From: Planctomycetaceae bacterium
Lineage (GTDB): Bacteria > Planctomycetota > Planctomycetia > Planctomycetales > Planctomycetaceae
Length of the DNA: 36,015 nucleotides
Direction of reading: 5' to 3'
Assembly: GCA_021732415.1 (NCBI GenBank)
Contig: JAKFVC010000207.1
Span: forward strand, 1 to 36,015
Shown here: in pieces, positions 14,737-22,716 of the stretch
Layout: each line of letters starts with the position of its first letter
Numbering within the stretch: the first letter of the stretch is position 1
Translations under genes and position numbers: made by a program
Notes under the pieces: model-generated
What the model saw: the letters and a program-made list of their open reading frames with translations, nothing else
What the model was told of the DNA's origin: nothing
Databases searched by the model: none

Positions 14737-17283
14737 ATGTCTGTAGACGCTTGGAAAAGCTGGCTGCAAAGATGGCGAATGACGCCCGCTCGGAGAGTTT
14801 CTCCGCGGCGAGCTGGCTCGCACACGGAGTCTCTGGAAGAACGCGCATTATTGGGAGAACTGGTTCCCTCCGCGTTACCAAATCAGGCTTCCGATTTCGC
14901 CAACTTGGAAATCGCCGCGCTGTCGACGACTTCGGATCAGACCATTTCTTCATCTGAATCAAGCCCATTGGTGACACAGACGACTCCCACAACCACTTTC
15001 CCAACGGATGATTCGGGGTTATTGAGCGAGACGACCGTCGTCCAGCCTTTGTCCACACTGCCTTCTGATTCGTCATCGGGCACACCCCAAGCCCTCGGCC
15101 CTGTGTTGAAGGGGGCCAAATCGGCCAGTTCCAAAAGTCAGCTCAAGGCATCCAAGGCCGAACAGCGGGCCGCGGATAAGGCAGCGCGGAAAGCGGCGAA
15201 GGCCGATCACGTGTCGAGTAAGCCCAGTGGATCTTCTACGGGGGGCAGCTCGAGTACCAGCGCTACGAGTTCCACAAGCACCTCGACAGACCCCGATGCA
15301 GGAGGCGGGGACGATTCGACCGGGACGACTTCATCGTCTACGAACAGTGCGGCCTCGGTCCCCGGCTTGGGGCTCAACTTGTCGACCGGCAGCAGCGGAT
15401 CGTCGAGCACTTCGACAAGTACTTCTTCTCAAGATTCAACAGCAATCAAGCCGGAATCGCTGGCTCCTGCGTTCGCGGGTAATCCCCAGTTATCGACGAC
15501 GGATGTCGAACAACTGCTGGACCGCGCCTCGGCTGCGACCCCCAGCCAGGATGCGATCATCGTCATCACCGACCGGCAGGGCATTATTCTCGGCGTTCGC
15601 ACTGAAGACGGCGTACCGACGATCGACCTGGCGACGTTGGTGTTTTCGATCGACGGGGCCGTGGCCGAAGCGCGAACTGCGGCCTTCTTCTCCAATAATC
15701 AGGGGGTCTTGACGTCACGCACCGTGCGGTTCATCAGCCAGACCACCATTACGCAGCGTGAAGTGGAATCAAACCCCAGCATTACCGATATGAGTTCCAC
15801 CATTGCGGGGCCGGGATTTGTCGCTCCGATTGGGCTGGGAGGCCACTTCCCGCCTGGAGTTTCCCATACTCCCCCAGTCGATTTGTTCGGGATCGAACAT
15901 ACCAACCGTGACAGCATCGATGAGTATCCCGGTGGGGAAGGGCGGTTCAACGCGGATTATGTGTCGGCGTCACAGGAGATCAATGCTCCCGGTTCGTACG
16001 GCGTCCAGTCCGGCTTGATGCCCGACGCGCAGCCGCGCGGTATCGCGACCCTCCCGGGTGGTATTCCGTTGTATCGCGACACCAATGGCGACGGGATTGG
16101 AGACACGGTGGTCGGCGGCATTGGCGTCTTCTTCCCGGGTCCCGATGGCTACGCCTCGTACGAGCAGGGCTTCGTCCAGGGTGATGGCGTTTCGACAACC
16201 GCCCGCACGAATGCCCCACTGGTTGAAGAAGCGGAAGCCATTGCGTTGACCGCTATTGGGAGCAGCGTCCAGGCCGGCATCAAGGCCACACCAGTGGGTG
16301 GCGTGCCCCCTGTAAATGGGATCGATCTCCCCTTTCCCCGGATCGATCTGGTCGGCATTACGTTACAGGCTATCGGCCCCACGGCAGGTATCGAAGGGGT
16401 TCGTCAAATCCAGCAATTGGCCAGGCGGCTGGGACCGGGAACCGTCAACGGGACTGACCAACCGGTGACTCCCGCAGCCACACTGCAGGCAGGAACGGCC
16501 GTGCCCACCGGTTGGCTGGTGGCGGCGCATGATGGAGTTGGCCTGACCGCGGCGGATGTCACCAAAATCATCAACCAGGGTATTGCTTCGGCCAATAAAG
16601 TCCGCGCGGCGATTCGCGGACCTCTCGGTACCAGAACCAAAATGGTCTTCGCAGTGACTGACACCACGGGTGAGGTCCTGGGCCTGTACCGCATGGATGA
16701 CGCGACGTATTTCTCGCTGGATGTCGCCGTCGCCAAAGCCCGCAATATGGCTTATTACAATAACCCGGCGCAGTTGCAGCCGCAGGATCAAGTCATTCCC
16801 AAGCAGAATGCGGCCGTGAATCCCCGGGGAGTGGCCTTCACGTCGCGCACGTTCCGCTTCCTCGCCGAACCGCGTTATCCGTCGGGCGTGGATGGCACGA
16901 AGCCGGGAGCGTTTTCCATCCTGAACGACCCGGGCATCAATCCCAAGAACGCGGAAAACCTCGGCGCCCCTGTACCCGCCAGCAGCTTCCAGACGGCTCA
17001 GGGGTACGATTCGTTCAACATCGGGACCAACTTCCACGATACCAGCACGATCTCCGAAAATCAGAATGGAGTCGTCTTCTTCCCGGGGAGTTCGGGGGTC
17101 TATAAGAACGGCATGCTGGTCGGTGGTTTGGGGGTCAGCGGTGACGGTGTGGATCAGGATGATGTGGTCACCACTGACGCAATCGTCGGTTTTGCTCCCC
17201 CTTCGAGCATCCGAGTCGACCAATTCACGTATCGCAAGGTGCGTTTGCCGTACAACAAGTTCCTGCGTAATCCGTATGGTTAG
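14737..17283 (+). CDS. Secreted protein with two GlcG/HbpS-like haem-binding domains
   Basis: An 848-residue exported protein. The ATG at 14737 has GGAG six bases upstream. The N-terminus is strongly basic and carries LEERALLG at about 33-40, a motif typical of large exported planctomycete proteins. A Lys/Ala then Ser/Thr-rich linker spans about 95-240. Two related modules follow: residues about 250-500 (DAIIVITDRQGIILGVR, AVAEARTAAFFSN, GGIGVFFPG) and about 590-830 (MVFAVTDTTGEVLGLYR, AVAKARNMAYYNN, VGGLGVSGDGVDQDD). These match the GlcG/HbpS fold, whose members bind or degrade haem or act in cobalamin and glycolate-related functions. Because the fold also covers non-haem proteins, haem binding is a family-level inference, supported by the cytochrome nearby. 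Each module carries long insertions compared with the usual 130-150-residue domain. Confidence 0.82.
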   Translation: MSVDAWKSWLQRWRMTPARRVSPRRAGSHTESLEERALLGELVPSALPNQASDFANLEIAALSTTSDQTISSSESSPLVTQTTPTTTFPTDDSGLLSETTVVQPLSTLPSDSSSGTPQALGPVLKGAKSASSKSQLKASKAEQRAADKAARKAAKADHVSSKPSGSSTGGSSSTSATSSTSTSTDPDAGGGDDSTGTTSSSTNSAASVPGLGLNLSTGSSGSSSTSTSTSSQDSTAIKPESLAPAFAGNPQLSTTDVEQLLDRASAATPSQDAIIVITDRQGIILGVRTEDGVPTIDLATLVFSIDGAVAEARTAAFFSNNQGVLTSRTVRFISQTTITQREVESNPSITDMSSTIAGPGFVAPIGLGGHFPPGVSHTPPVDLFGIEHTNRDSIDEYPGGEGRFNADYVSASQEINAPGSYGVQSGLMPDAQPRGIATLPGGIPLYRDTNGDGIGDTVVGGIGVFFPGPDGYASYEQGFVQGDGVSTTARTNAPLVEEAEAIALTAIGSSVQAGIKATPVGGVPPVNGIDLPFPRIDLVGITLQAIGPTAGIEGVRQIQQLARRLGPGTVNGTDQPVTPAATLQAGTAVPTGWLVAAHDGVGLTAADVTKIINQGIASANKVRAAIRGPLGTRTKMVFAVTDTTGEVLGLYRMDDATYFSLDVAVAKARNMAYYNNPAQLQPQDQVIPKQNAAVNPRGVAFTSRTFRFLAEPRYPSGVDGTKPGAFSILNDPGINPKNAENLGAPVPASSFQTAQGYDSFNIGTNFHDTSTISENQNGVVFFPGSSGVYKNGMLVGGLGVSGDGVDQDDVVTTDAIVGFAPPSSIRVDQFTYRKVRLPYNKFLRNPYG

Positions 17284-17308
17284 GACAGCTTCAATCACCA
17301 CTAGCGTT

Positions 17309-17440
17309 TGAGGGTGTGAGAGTGCCAGAGTGTGAGGGTAACGGAGATGTAGTGCATAACGAACGTGAGTGACGCTGTCGCGCTCTCGTGCCCTCTCACT
17401 CTCATACCCTCTCACTCTGGCACACTCATACTTTCACTCG
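17309..17440. repeat. Imperfect inverted repeat, GTGTGAGAGTGCCAGAGTG type
   Basis: The left arm at 17309-17340 and the right arm at about 17406-17437 are imperfect reverse complements (about 27 of 32 positions; core TGCCAGAGTG). The purine/pyrimidine-rich word recurs, more degenerate, at about 30799-30897 and 33805-33890. It lies just beyond the stop of the HbpS-like gene. Confidence 0.75.
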
Positions 17441-17506
17441 GGGCAGCCGAATTGTTGGAAGACCGGCCCCGACACTCGGGCTACGAAGTGACAATTCTCA
17501 CGAAGA

Positions 17507-17935
17507 ATGGATTCCGTGATGTTGGCATCTGCAAACTGGATGCGTCATTGGCGACGAGCCACTGTCGCCATGACTTGCGCCGTCCTGACGGTCGCCACCG
17601 CCTGCGGACAGGACCTCGGGATTCCCTCTCGGCCCCGCGCGATCTCGGGCAACTTTTATCGCGCCGGTAACCCACATTGCGTCGGCCGGTGGGCTCAGCC
17701 ATCCTGGGAAAAACACTCGGCCGGATATTATGTCGGCGGCAGCCAGTCATTCGGCGGCGAGGGCCGCTACGTGCATCAAGGCACTTGGGGAAACGACTAT
17801 GCCCCGTGGTACACCCGCGTCGCGTTAAGATGGAACCACGGCAGCTCCTACCAGGACGGCGGCGGGCAGTACGAGCCCGATCGGCGAAATAATCCGCTGA
17901 AATTGCGTGCTCCAGGGACAGGTTTGATAAAATAG
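17507..17935 (+). CDS. Small secreted protein of unknown function
   Basis: 142 residues if the ATG at 17507 is used; ATGs at 17519 and 17540 are in frame and the last leaves a more compact signal peptide (RHWRR, then a hydrophobic stretch ending at TACGQD). The mature part is rich in Gly, Tyr, Trp and Asn, with motifs such as GYYVGGSQSFGG and NDYAPWYTRVALRWNHG, and ends in a basic tail. It has one Cys after the signal (PHCVGR) and no recognised domain. No ribosome binding site singles out a start. It is followed 40 bases later by the glutamine amidotransferase gene, with which it might be cotranscribed. Identity unknown. Confidence 0.6.
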   Translation: MDSVMLASANWMRHWRRATVAMTCAVLTVATACGQDLGIPSRPRAISGNFYRAGNPHCVGRWAQPSWEKHSAGYYVGGSQSFGGEGRYVHQGTWGNDYAPWYTRVALRWNHGSSYQDGGGQYEPDRRNNPLKLRAPGTGLIK

Positions 17936-17975
17936 GGGGCCGGCTCGAAGCCTATCCCACTTTAGACAAACGACT

Positions 17976-18653
17976 ATGATCCTGCTGCTGGACAACTACG
18001 ACAGCTTTGTCTTTAACCTGGCGCGGTATCTTCAAGAACTCGGTGCCGAGACGCGGGTCGTACGGAATGACGCACTGACCATCGCCGAAATTGAGCGCCT
18101 GCAGCCTCAAGGGATCATCATTTCCCCGGGCCCCTGTACGCCTCTGGAAGCCGGAATCAGCATCGAACTGATCCGCGAATTGGGATCTCGCATTCCCATG
18201 CTGGGTGTCTGTCTTGGTCATCAGGCCATGGCAGCGGCACTGGGGGGAGAAGTCGTGCGAGCTCCCGAGCCGGTCCATGGTAGAACTGCCTGGATTACCC
18301 ATCATCAACGGAATGTCCTGGCGGGGCTGGCCAATCCCTTTCGAGCCATGCGGTATCATTCGCTGATCGTCCGTGAAGCGTCGCTACCCTCGACCCTGCA
18401 CATCGTGGCCTGCACGACCGACGGCATTCCGATGGCCCTCGAGCACGAATCCTGGCCCCTCTACGGTGTGCAGTTCCACCCCGAGTCCGTCCTGACCGAG
18501 GGGGGGCACCAGATGCTGGCCAACTTTTTGCGGATCGCGGGGATCTCGCCGCTCGATCCGCCGACGAGCGAAATGGATCAAAGTCGAACTGTCTCAACCG
18601 AAATCGACTGGCACGCGACCGAAATCGAACCGATCCCCTCGCGGCCCCTGTAG
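17976..18653 (+). CDS. pabA: Aminodeoxychorismate/anthranilate synthase glutamine amidotransferase subunit
   Basis: Class I glutamine amidotransferase of the PabA/TrpG type, which hydrolyses glutamine and passes ammonia to a chorismate-using partner for folate (PabB) or tryptophan (TrpE) synthesis. The N-terminus ILLLDNYDSFVFNLARYL is diagnostic. The catalytic triad is complete: Cys79 in GVCLGHQ, His168 and Glu170 in VQFHPES; the oxyanion stretch SPGPCTP lies at 50-56 (SPGPGTP in most relatives, so Gly is replaced by Cys here). The protein is slightly longer than the usual 190-200 residues because of an acidic/polar C-terminal tail from about 195. No synthase component I gene is nearby, so PabA and TrpG roles cannot be told apart; such proteins may serve both. 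The gene is followed 20 bases later by the nested palindrome at 18674. Confidence 0.9.
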   Translation: MILLLDNYDSFVFNLARYLQELGAETRVVRNDALTIAEIERLQPQGIIISPGPCTPLEAGISIELIRELGSRIPMLGVCLGHQAMAAALGGEVVRAPEPVHGRTAWITHHQRNVLAGLANPFRAMRYHSLIVREASLPSTLHIVACTTDGIPMALEHESWPLYGVQFHPESVLTEGGHQMLANFLRIAGISPLDPPTSEMDQSRTVSTEIDWHATEIEPIPSRPL

Positions 18654-18673
18654 AGGGCAGGGTGATCCGCGAC

Positions 18674-18872
18674 CGTGGGACGGGTCTCCAGGCCCGTCCG
18701 TCCCCGTAGCTTGACTCTCCAGAGTCGAGCGAATTCCTGGCGACTCGCGAAACGCAGAAGAACCTTCTGCGGTTGTCGACACCAATTCGTGAATCGTTGA
18801 TCTACGAGGTTCGCCCGACTCTGGAGAGTCAGGCTACGAAGGGGACGGACGGGCCTGGAGACCCGTCCCACG
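18674..18872. repeat. Nested palindrome built from two recurring modules
   Basis: Outer arms 18674-18705 and 18841-18872 are perfect 32-base reverse complements (core GACGGGTCTCCAGGCCCGTC) and share at least 30 bases with the arms of 2841-3102. Immediately inside are 28-base arms, 18706-18733 and 18810-18837, with two mismatches (core GACTCTCCAGAGTC, flanked by GTAGC/GCTAC). This inner module recurs at 20545-20574 and 30168-30239. The element starts 20 bases after the pabA stop codon. Confidence 0.9.
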
Positions 18873-19337
18873 ACGCACTCCAACTGCTGAACGCTCCCCT
18901 CCCAGCTCGGAAAACAGGACTCTTCGTCAAACCCCCGAATCTACCCCATGCCCCGCGAGACGCGATTATCCGCTTCGCAAGCTAACCGTCCGTTTGCAAT
19001 TTTTCGAATCGAGCCCCAACTCGGCAGCCAGCGCACGCCGATAACAATGTTTGCACTCAGCAAATCAAGTCTCCCTCGTCAAGGGGTATGTTTGGGCAGT
19101 TTGGCGATTATTTTCCGCATTGGCTGGAGAAATCGATTGCGAAAGCTATGATGGTCGACTCTCCCGGTGGGTTGAGATGCGACTTCGCGTCTTCCCCCTG
19201 AAACCGCGTGATCGACCCGGCATCATAGATGATGTGGAGAGCCAGGTAGTCCCTAGTAACTACCGCGACGCGCGAAACTTGGTGGGATGGGCCAACCAGG
19301 TCAAGTTGTCAGTACGTCTTCTGTCGAGGTGTTGGAC
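18873..19337. other. Intergenic region upstream of the thioredoxin-YHS gene
   Basis: About 465 bases without a supported gene. The only structure noted is a short hairpin, GGTAGT (19245-19250) with ACTACC (19259-19264), about 75 bases before the thioredoxin-type start. The promoter should lie here; none was recognised. Confidence 0.45.
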
Positions 19338-20294
19338 ATGATTTCCGACCGCTTTTCATTGCGGGCTGCCGGGGTGATCCTCGGTGTGCTGCTGGTTACC
19401 CAGACTTGGGTGTTTGCTGCCAAAGCCAAAGATAAGTACTGGCGGCACAATTACGCTGAGGCTCAAGCTGAAGCGCAGCAGGCTGGCAAGCCGCTCTTGC
19501 TGCACTTCCATGCTGTCTGGTGCCCCCCGTGTAAGCTGATGGAAGCGCAAGTTCTTCACACGGCCGAAGTTAAGCGAGCATTGTGTGACCGGGTAGTGGG
19601 AGTGAAACTTGACTACGATCAGCATGGTGACATCGCAGAGAAGTACGGCGTAGACACCCTTCCTGCAGACGTTTTGATCAGCCCCAGTGGAAAAGTATTG
19701 AGCAAAACGGTCGGTTTCCAGAATACAACTCAATACGTTGCCGGCATGGCAACCGCCGAAAAGAGAACATTCGACGAAGTGACGCTGGCGAAGAAGGCTG
19801 CAGAAGCCAAGCGACTGGCAGAAGAGCGGGCGTTAGCACTCAAGAATAATCCCCCTCCGAAGATCGAAGAAATCGTTCCTGAGGAAATTGAGCCCCCCAA
19901 GAAATCCAAGTTGATCGTCGGCTTGGATGGATACTGCCCGGTCACGCTGTGGCGGACTCGGGAGTGGAGCAAGGGCAAGCCGGCGTTTGGTGCCGATTAC
20001 CAAGGGGTTCGCTTCTACTTCAGTTCACTGGCTGACCGGGATGACTTCATCGCCGAGCCGACTCGCTATGCTCCCCAGTTGCTGGGCTGTGACCCGGTCG
20101 CCTTGTGGGAAACCGAGCGGGCCATCGCCGGAACGGCCAAATATGCGGCCTTCTTCGACGGTGAGTTATACCTCTTTAATGCACTCGCCAATCGCGACCG
20201 GTTCAAGCAGAGCCCGCCGCAATTTACCAAGACACGACATGTCAATCTGCATGAAATCGAACGAGCGGATACTCGCCTGGGCATGAAGGATTAA
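19338..20294 (+). CDS. Exported thioredoxin-fold protein with C-terminal YHS-like region
   Basis: A 318-residue periplasmic protein. The ATG at 19338 is chosen over one at 19287 because GAGG lies eight bases upstream and a clean signal peptide follows (GVILGVLLVTQTWVFA, cleavage near residue 28). Residues about 35-150 form a thioredoxin-like domain with the redox site WCPPC (61-65) and the typical cis-proline stretch TLPADVLIS. A charged Lys/Glu/Ala-rich helix links to residues about 195-305, where GYCPVTLWR, YQGVRFYFSSLADRDDF and GCDPVALWE indicate one YHS-like unit followed by a second, related one. YHS domains are associated with metal binding or metal-protein contexts. A role in disulphide or metal handling of exported proteins, possibly cytochrome maturation, is inference. 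It appears monocistronic. Confidence 0.85.
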   Translation: MISDRFSLRAAGVILGVLLVTQTWVFAAKAKDKYWRHNYAEAQAEAQQAGKPLLLHFHAVWCPPCKLMEAQVLHTAEVKRALCDRVVGVKLDYDQHGDIAEKYGVDTLPADVLISPSGKVLSKTVGFQNTTQYVAGMATAEKRTFDEVTLAKKAAEAKRLAEERALALKNNPPPKIEEIVPEEIEPPKKSKLIVGLDGYCPVTLWRTREWSKGKPAFGADYQGVRFYFSSLADRDDFIAEPTRYAPQLLGCDPVALWETERAIAGTAKYAAFFDGELYLFNALANRDRFKQSPPQFTKTRHVNLHEIERADTRLGMKD

Positions 20295-20386
20295 TTTCCG
20301 TCGGCGTCCAGAACGGGTCTTACGACAAAATACTCACCCCGGTTGCCCAGCGGCGATCGGGGTGTTTTCGTTAGAATGGGCCCCGA

Positions 20387-20574
20387 CCCCCGTGGCAGAC
20401 GCTGCCAGCGTCTGCGTGCAAACTTTGGCACGGTTCACTGTGGTTTGGGCGTTAATAAGGTGTGCATTTCAGTTGAGGATGACGGCCGGAGTGGCCATCT
20501 TCGCAACTGATGCAGCTTGACTCCGAGTCGGAGTACCTCCTCGGAGGGACCCGACTCTGGAGAGTCGGGCTACG
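20387..20574. repeat. Cluster of palindromic repeat modules before mogA
   Basis: This 307-base gap contains a copy of the CCCCGTGGCAGACGCT module (20387-20416), a short palindrome CTCCGAgTCGGAG (20521-20533), and a CCGACTCTGGAGAGTCGG palindrome (20551-20568) ending in GGGCTACGG like the inner modules at 18810 and 30225. They lie after the thioredoxin-YHS stop and immediately upstream of mogA. Confidence 0.75.
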
Positions 20575-20601
20575 GATTTTATCGACTGCGAGACCTTCCT
20601 C

Positions 20602-21138
20602 ATGACTTCCCTCCCCATCCGAATCGGCCTCGTTACGGTCTCCGACCGCGCCAGCCGGGGTGAATACGTTGATCTCGGCGGACCGGCCATGAAAGAATGC
20701 CTGACGGACATTCTGGAGTGCCCCTGGGATCCGGTGCCCCGGGTGATTCCGGATGAGCAGGCCTTGATCGAACAGACCTTGATCGAGTTGGCTGACCAGG
20801 AGCAATGCTGCCTGATTGTGACTACGGGGGGAACAGGCCCCGCGTTACGCGATGTGACCCCCGAGGCCACCGCTGCAGTCTGTGCGAAAATCCTGGATGG
20901 ATTTGCCGAACAAATGCGGGCAGTGTCGCTGAAAGTCGTGCCGACCGCGATCTTGTCGAGACAGGTCGCCGGGATTCGCGGCCGGTCGCTGATTGTCAAT
21001 CTGCCAGGTAAGCCCAGCGCCATTCGCGAGTGTCTGATGGCGGTCTTCCCGGCGATTCCCTACTGCATCGATCTGATTGAAGGTCCGTACCTGACAACAA
21101 ACACGGCAGTGATTACCGCCTTTCGGCCCAAGAAATAG
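20602..21138 (+). CDS. mogA: Molybdopterin adenylyltransferase
   Basis: Cytoplasmic enzyme that adenylylates molybdopterin, activating it for molybdate insertion by MoeA during molybdenum cofactor synthesis. At 178 residues it has the usual length of MogA. The N-terminus IGLVTVSDRASRGEY, the nucleotide-binding TTGGTGP (74-80) followed by RDVTPEAT, and the LPGKPSA loop (134-140) are all present; the last two are the hallmarks of the MoaB/Mog fold. No other moa or moe gene occurs in the window, so the cofactor pathway must be encoded elsewhere. It reads in the same direction as the flavoprotein gene 75 bases downstream. MoaB-type relatives are hard to separate from MogA by motifs alone, but DRASRGEYxDxxGP favours MogA. 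Confidence 0.92.
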   Translation: MTSLPIRIGLVTVSDRASRGEYVDLGGPAMKECLTDILECPWDPVPRVIPDEQALIEQTLIELADQEQCCLIVTTGGTGPALRDVTPEATAAVCAKILDGFAEQMRAVSLKVVPTAILSRQVAGIRGRSLIVNLPGKPSAIRECLMAVFPAIPYCIDLIEGPYLTTNTAVITAFRPKK

Positions 21139-21213
21139 TCTGAGAATCATTGATCGTTCGGTGATCGAAACGCGTTGGCAGGGTGACGTAGCCCGATTCC
21201 GCAGTGGCCTACT

Positions 21214-22545
21214 ATGTATGACGTCATCATTATTGGAGCAGGAGCCGCCGGCTTGCTGGCCGCGGCACGCGCGGCAGAGCAGGGCCGAAAAACGCTGCTG
21301 TTGGAGAAGAACCGCAAACCAGCGGTGAAGATCCTGATGTCGGGAGGAACGCGTTGCAACATCACTCAGTCCACGGACATCAAAGGCATCGTGGCCGCAT
21401 ATGGGGCGAGTGGAAAATTTCTGCATTCGGCCCTGGCGAGTCTGGACCCGCAAGCCGTGGTCGAGTTGTTTCACGCGGAAGGGGTCCCGACCAAAGTCGA
21501 ATCAACGGGCAAGATCTTTCCGATCAGCGATAAGGCTTTGGATGTCCAACAGGCATTACTGAGACGACTGGGTCGAAGCGGAGCGGAAATGCTGGTGGAA
21601 AGTCCGATCACCTCGATTTACCGCACCGACAATCGATTCATGGTCGTGGGCCCTCAACAAACTTGGATCGGACAAAGCCTCATCCTGACGACCGGCGGCC
21701 AATCCTATCCCGGCTGCGGAACCACCGGAGACGGCTACGCCTGGGCGGCGACACTGGGGCATACCATCGTGCGGCCTCGCCCAGCATTGGTCCCCATTAC
21801 CAGTGCGGCCGAATGGGTTCGCGGACTCAGCGGCGTGACGCTGCCCGATGTCGGTGTCCGAGTCATGGAACCCGGTCAGCGGAAACCTCTGGCCCAGCAG
21901 CAAGGGTCTCTTTTATTCACCCACTTTGGGCTATCGGGCCCCGCAATCTTGAACGTCAGCCGTGTCGTAAGTGGCCATGCTACGCCCGCCAGCCTGATCC
22001 TCGAATGCGATCTGTTGCCCAACCGTCCGGAAAACTGGCTGCTGGAAGATCTGCAAAAGGCCAGCCAGACGATGGGGAATCAACCTGTGCTCACGCGCTG
22101 GACGGAGCACCTGCCGCGTCGTGTCGCCGAAGCGATTTTCGGAATTGCCGATCTGTCACTGAATCGCAAATGTGCGGAACTCAGCAAGGCTGAACGAGGT
22201 CGGCTGGTCAGCACGACCAAGCGGCTCCCGATCCCCATCACGGGGACCTTAGGCTTTGAAAAGGCGGAAGTGACCGCAGGGGGGATCGCATTGAACGAGG
22301 TCGCTTCTTCGACCATGGAGAGCAAGCTGGTTCCGAACCTGTATTTTGCCGGCGAGATCCTGGATCTGGACGGCCCGATCGGTGGGTACAATTTTCAGGC
22401 GGCATTCAGTACGGGGTGGCTGGCCGGGACGTCGGCTGCCAGTCAGGTCTACAGACGCCATCCAACGGAAAAAGCAGAAGGCGTCGCGTTCTTGCATGTT
22501 GGAGGCATGACAATTCCTATTCCCCCCAATCTTTTTGATCTCTGA
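21214..22545 (+). CDS. BaiN/HI0933-family flavoprotein (FAD-dependent oxidoreductase)
   Basis: A 443-residue, probably cytosolic, FAD-binding protein of the HI0933/YhiN/BaiN family. The Rossmann motif GAGAAG (8-13) opens the protein and is followed by EKN and the family-specific ILMSGGTRCNITQ (40-52). Further family motifs are TTGGQSYPGCGTTGDGYAWA, LLFTHFGLSGPAILNVS and the C-terminal FAGEILDLDGPIGGYNFQAAFSTG. Members have been linked to bile-acid metabolism in gut bacteria and, more widely, have no settled physiological substrate, so no reaction is assigned. The family is almost universal in bacteria. The start at 21214 gives the conserved N-terminus with no spare residues. The gene converges on the response-regulator gene, with a long hairpin between. 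Confidence 0.9.
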   Translation: MYDVIIIGAGAAGLLAAARAAEQGRKTLLLEKNRKPAVKILMSGGTRCNITQSTDIKGIVAAYGASGKFLHSALASLDPQAVVELFHAEGVPTKVESTGKIFPISDKALDVQQALLRRLGRSGAEMLVESPITSIYRTDNRFMVVGPQQTWIGQSLILTTGGQSYPGCGTTGDGYAWAATLGHTIVRPRPALVPITSAAEWVRGLSGVTLPDVGVRVMEPGQRKPLAQQQGSLLFTHFGLSGPAILNVSRVVSGHATPASLILECDLLPNRPENWLLEDLQKASQTMGNQPVLTRWTEHLPRRVAEAIFGIADLSLNRKCAELSKAERGRLVSTTKRLPIPITGTLGFEKAEVTAGGIALNEVASSTMESKLVPNLYFAGEILDLDGPIGGYNFQAAFSTGWLAGTSAASQVYRRHPTEKAEGVAFLHVGGMTIPIPPNLFDL

Positions 22546-22584
22546 CCAGTGCGTTGTCAAAGTTAAAGAGACGGGTTCGGACAG

Positions 22585-22714
22585 ATGGGAGGGCGAGGCT
22601 CCCGCCGAGCCTAAGACGACCGCAGGTCGGCGACCGCCGGAGGCATTAAATTCAGCCTCCGGCGGACGCCGAGCTAAAGCTCGCTTAGGCTCGGCGGGAG
22701 CCTCGCCCTCCCAT
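22585..22714. repeat. 31-bp nested hairpin between convergent genes
   Basis: Arms 22585-22615 and 22684-22714 are perfect 31-base reverse complements (core GGGAGGGCGAGGCTCCCGCC), enclosing an 11-base pair, CCGCCGGAGGC (634-644 within the 22-kb block) against GCCTCCGGCGG (655-665). The right arm ends two bases before the response-regulator stop, and the left starts 40 bases after the flavoprotein stop, the placement expected of a bidirectional terminator. A half-copy lies at 14630-14648. Confidence 0.9.
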
Positions 22715-22716
22715 GA

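Noticed and set aside
16363-17415. 350-codon open frame on the minus strand opposite the HbpS-like gene
   Set aside because: It runs past the end of the real gene into a hairpin repeat and shows no domain, whereas the plus strand has clear GlcG/HbpS motifs.
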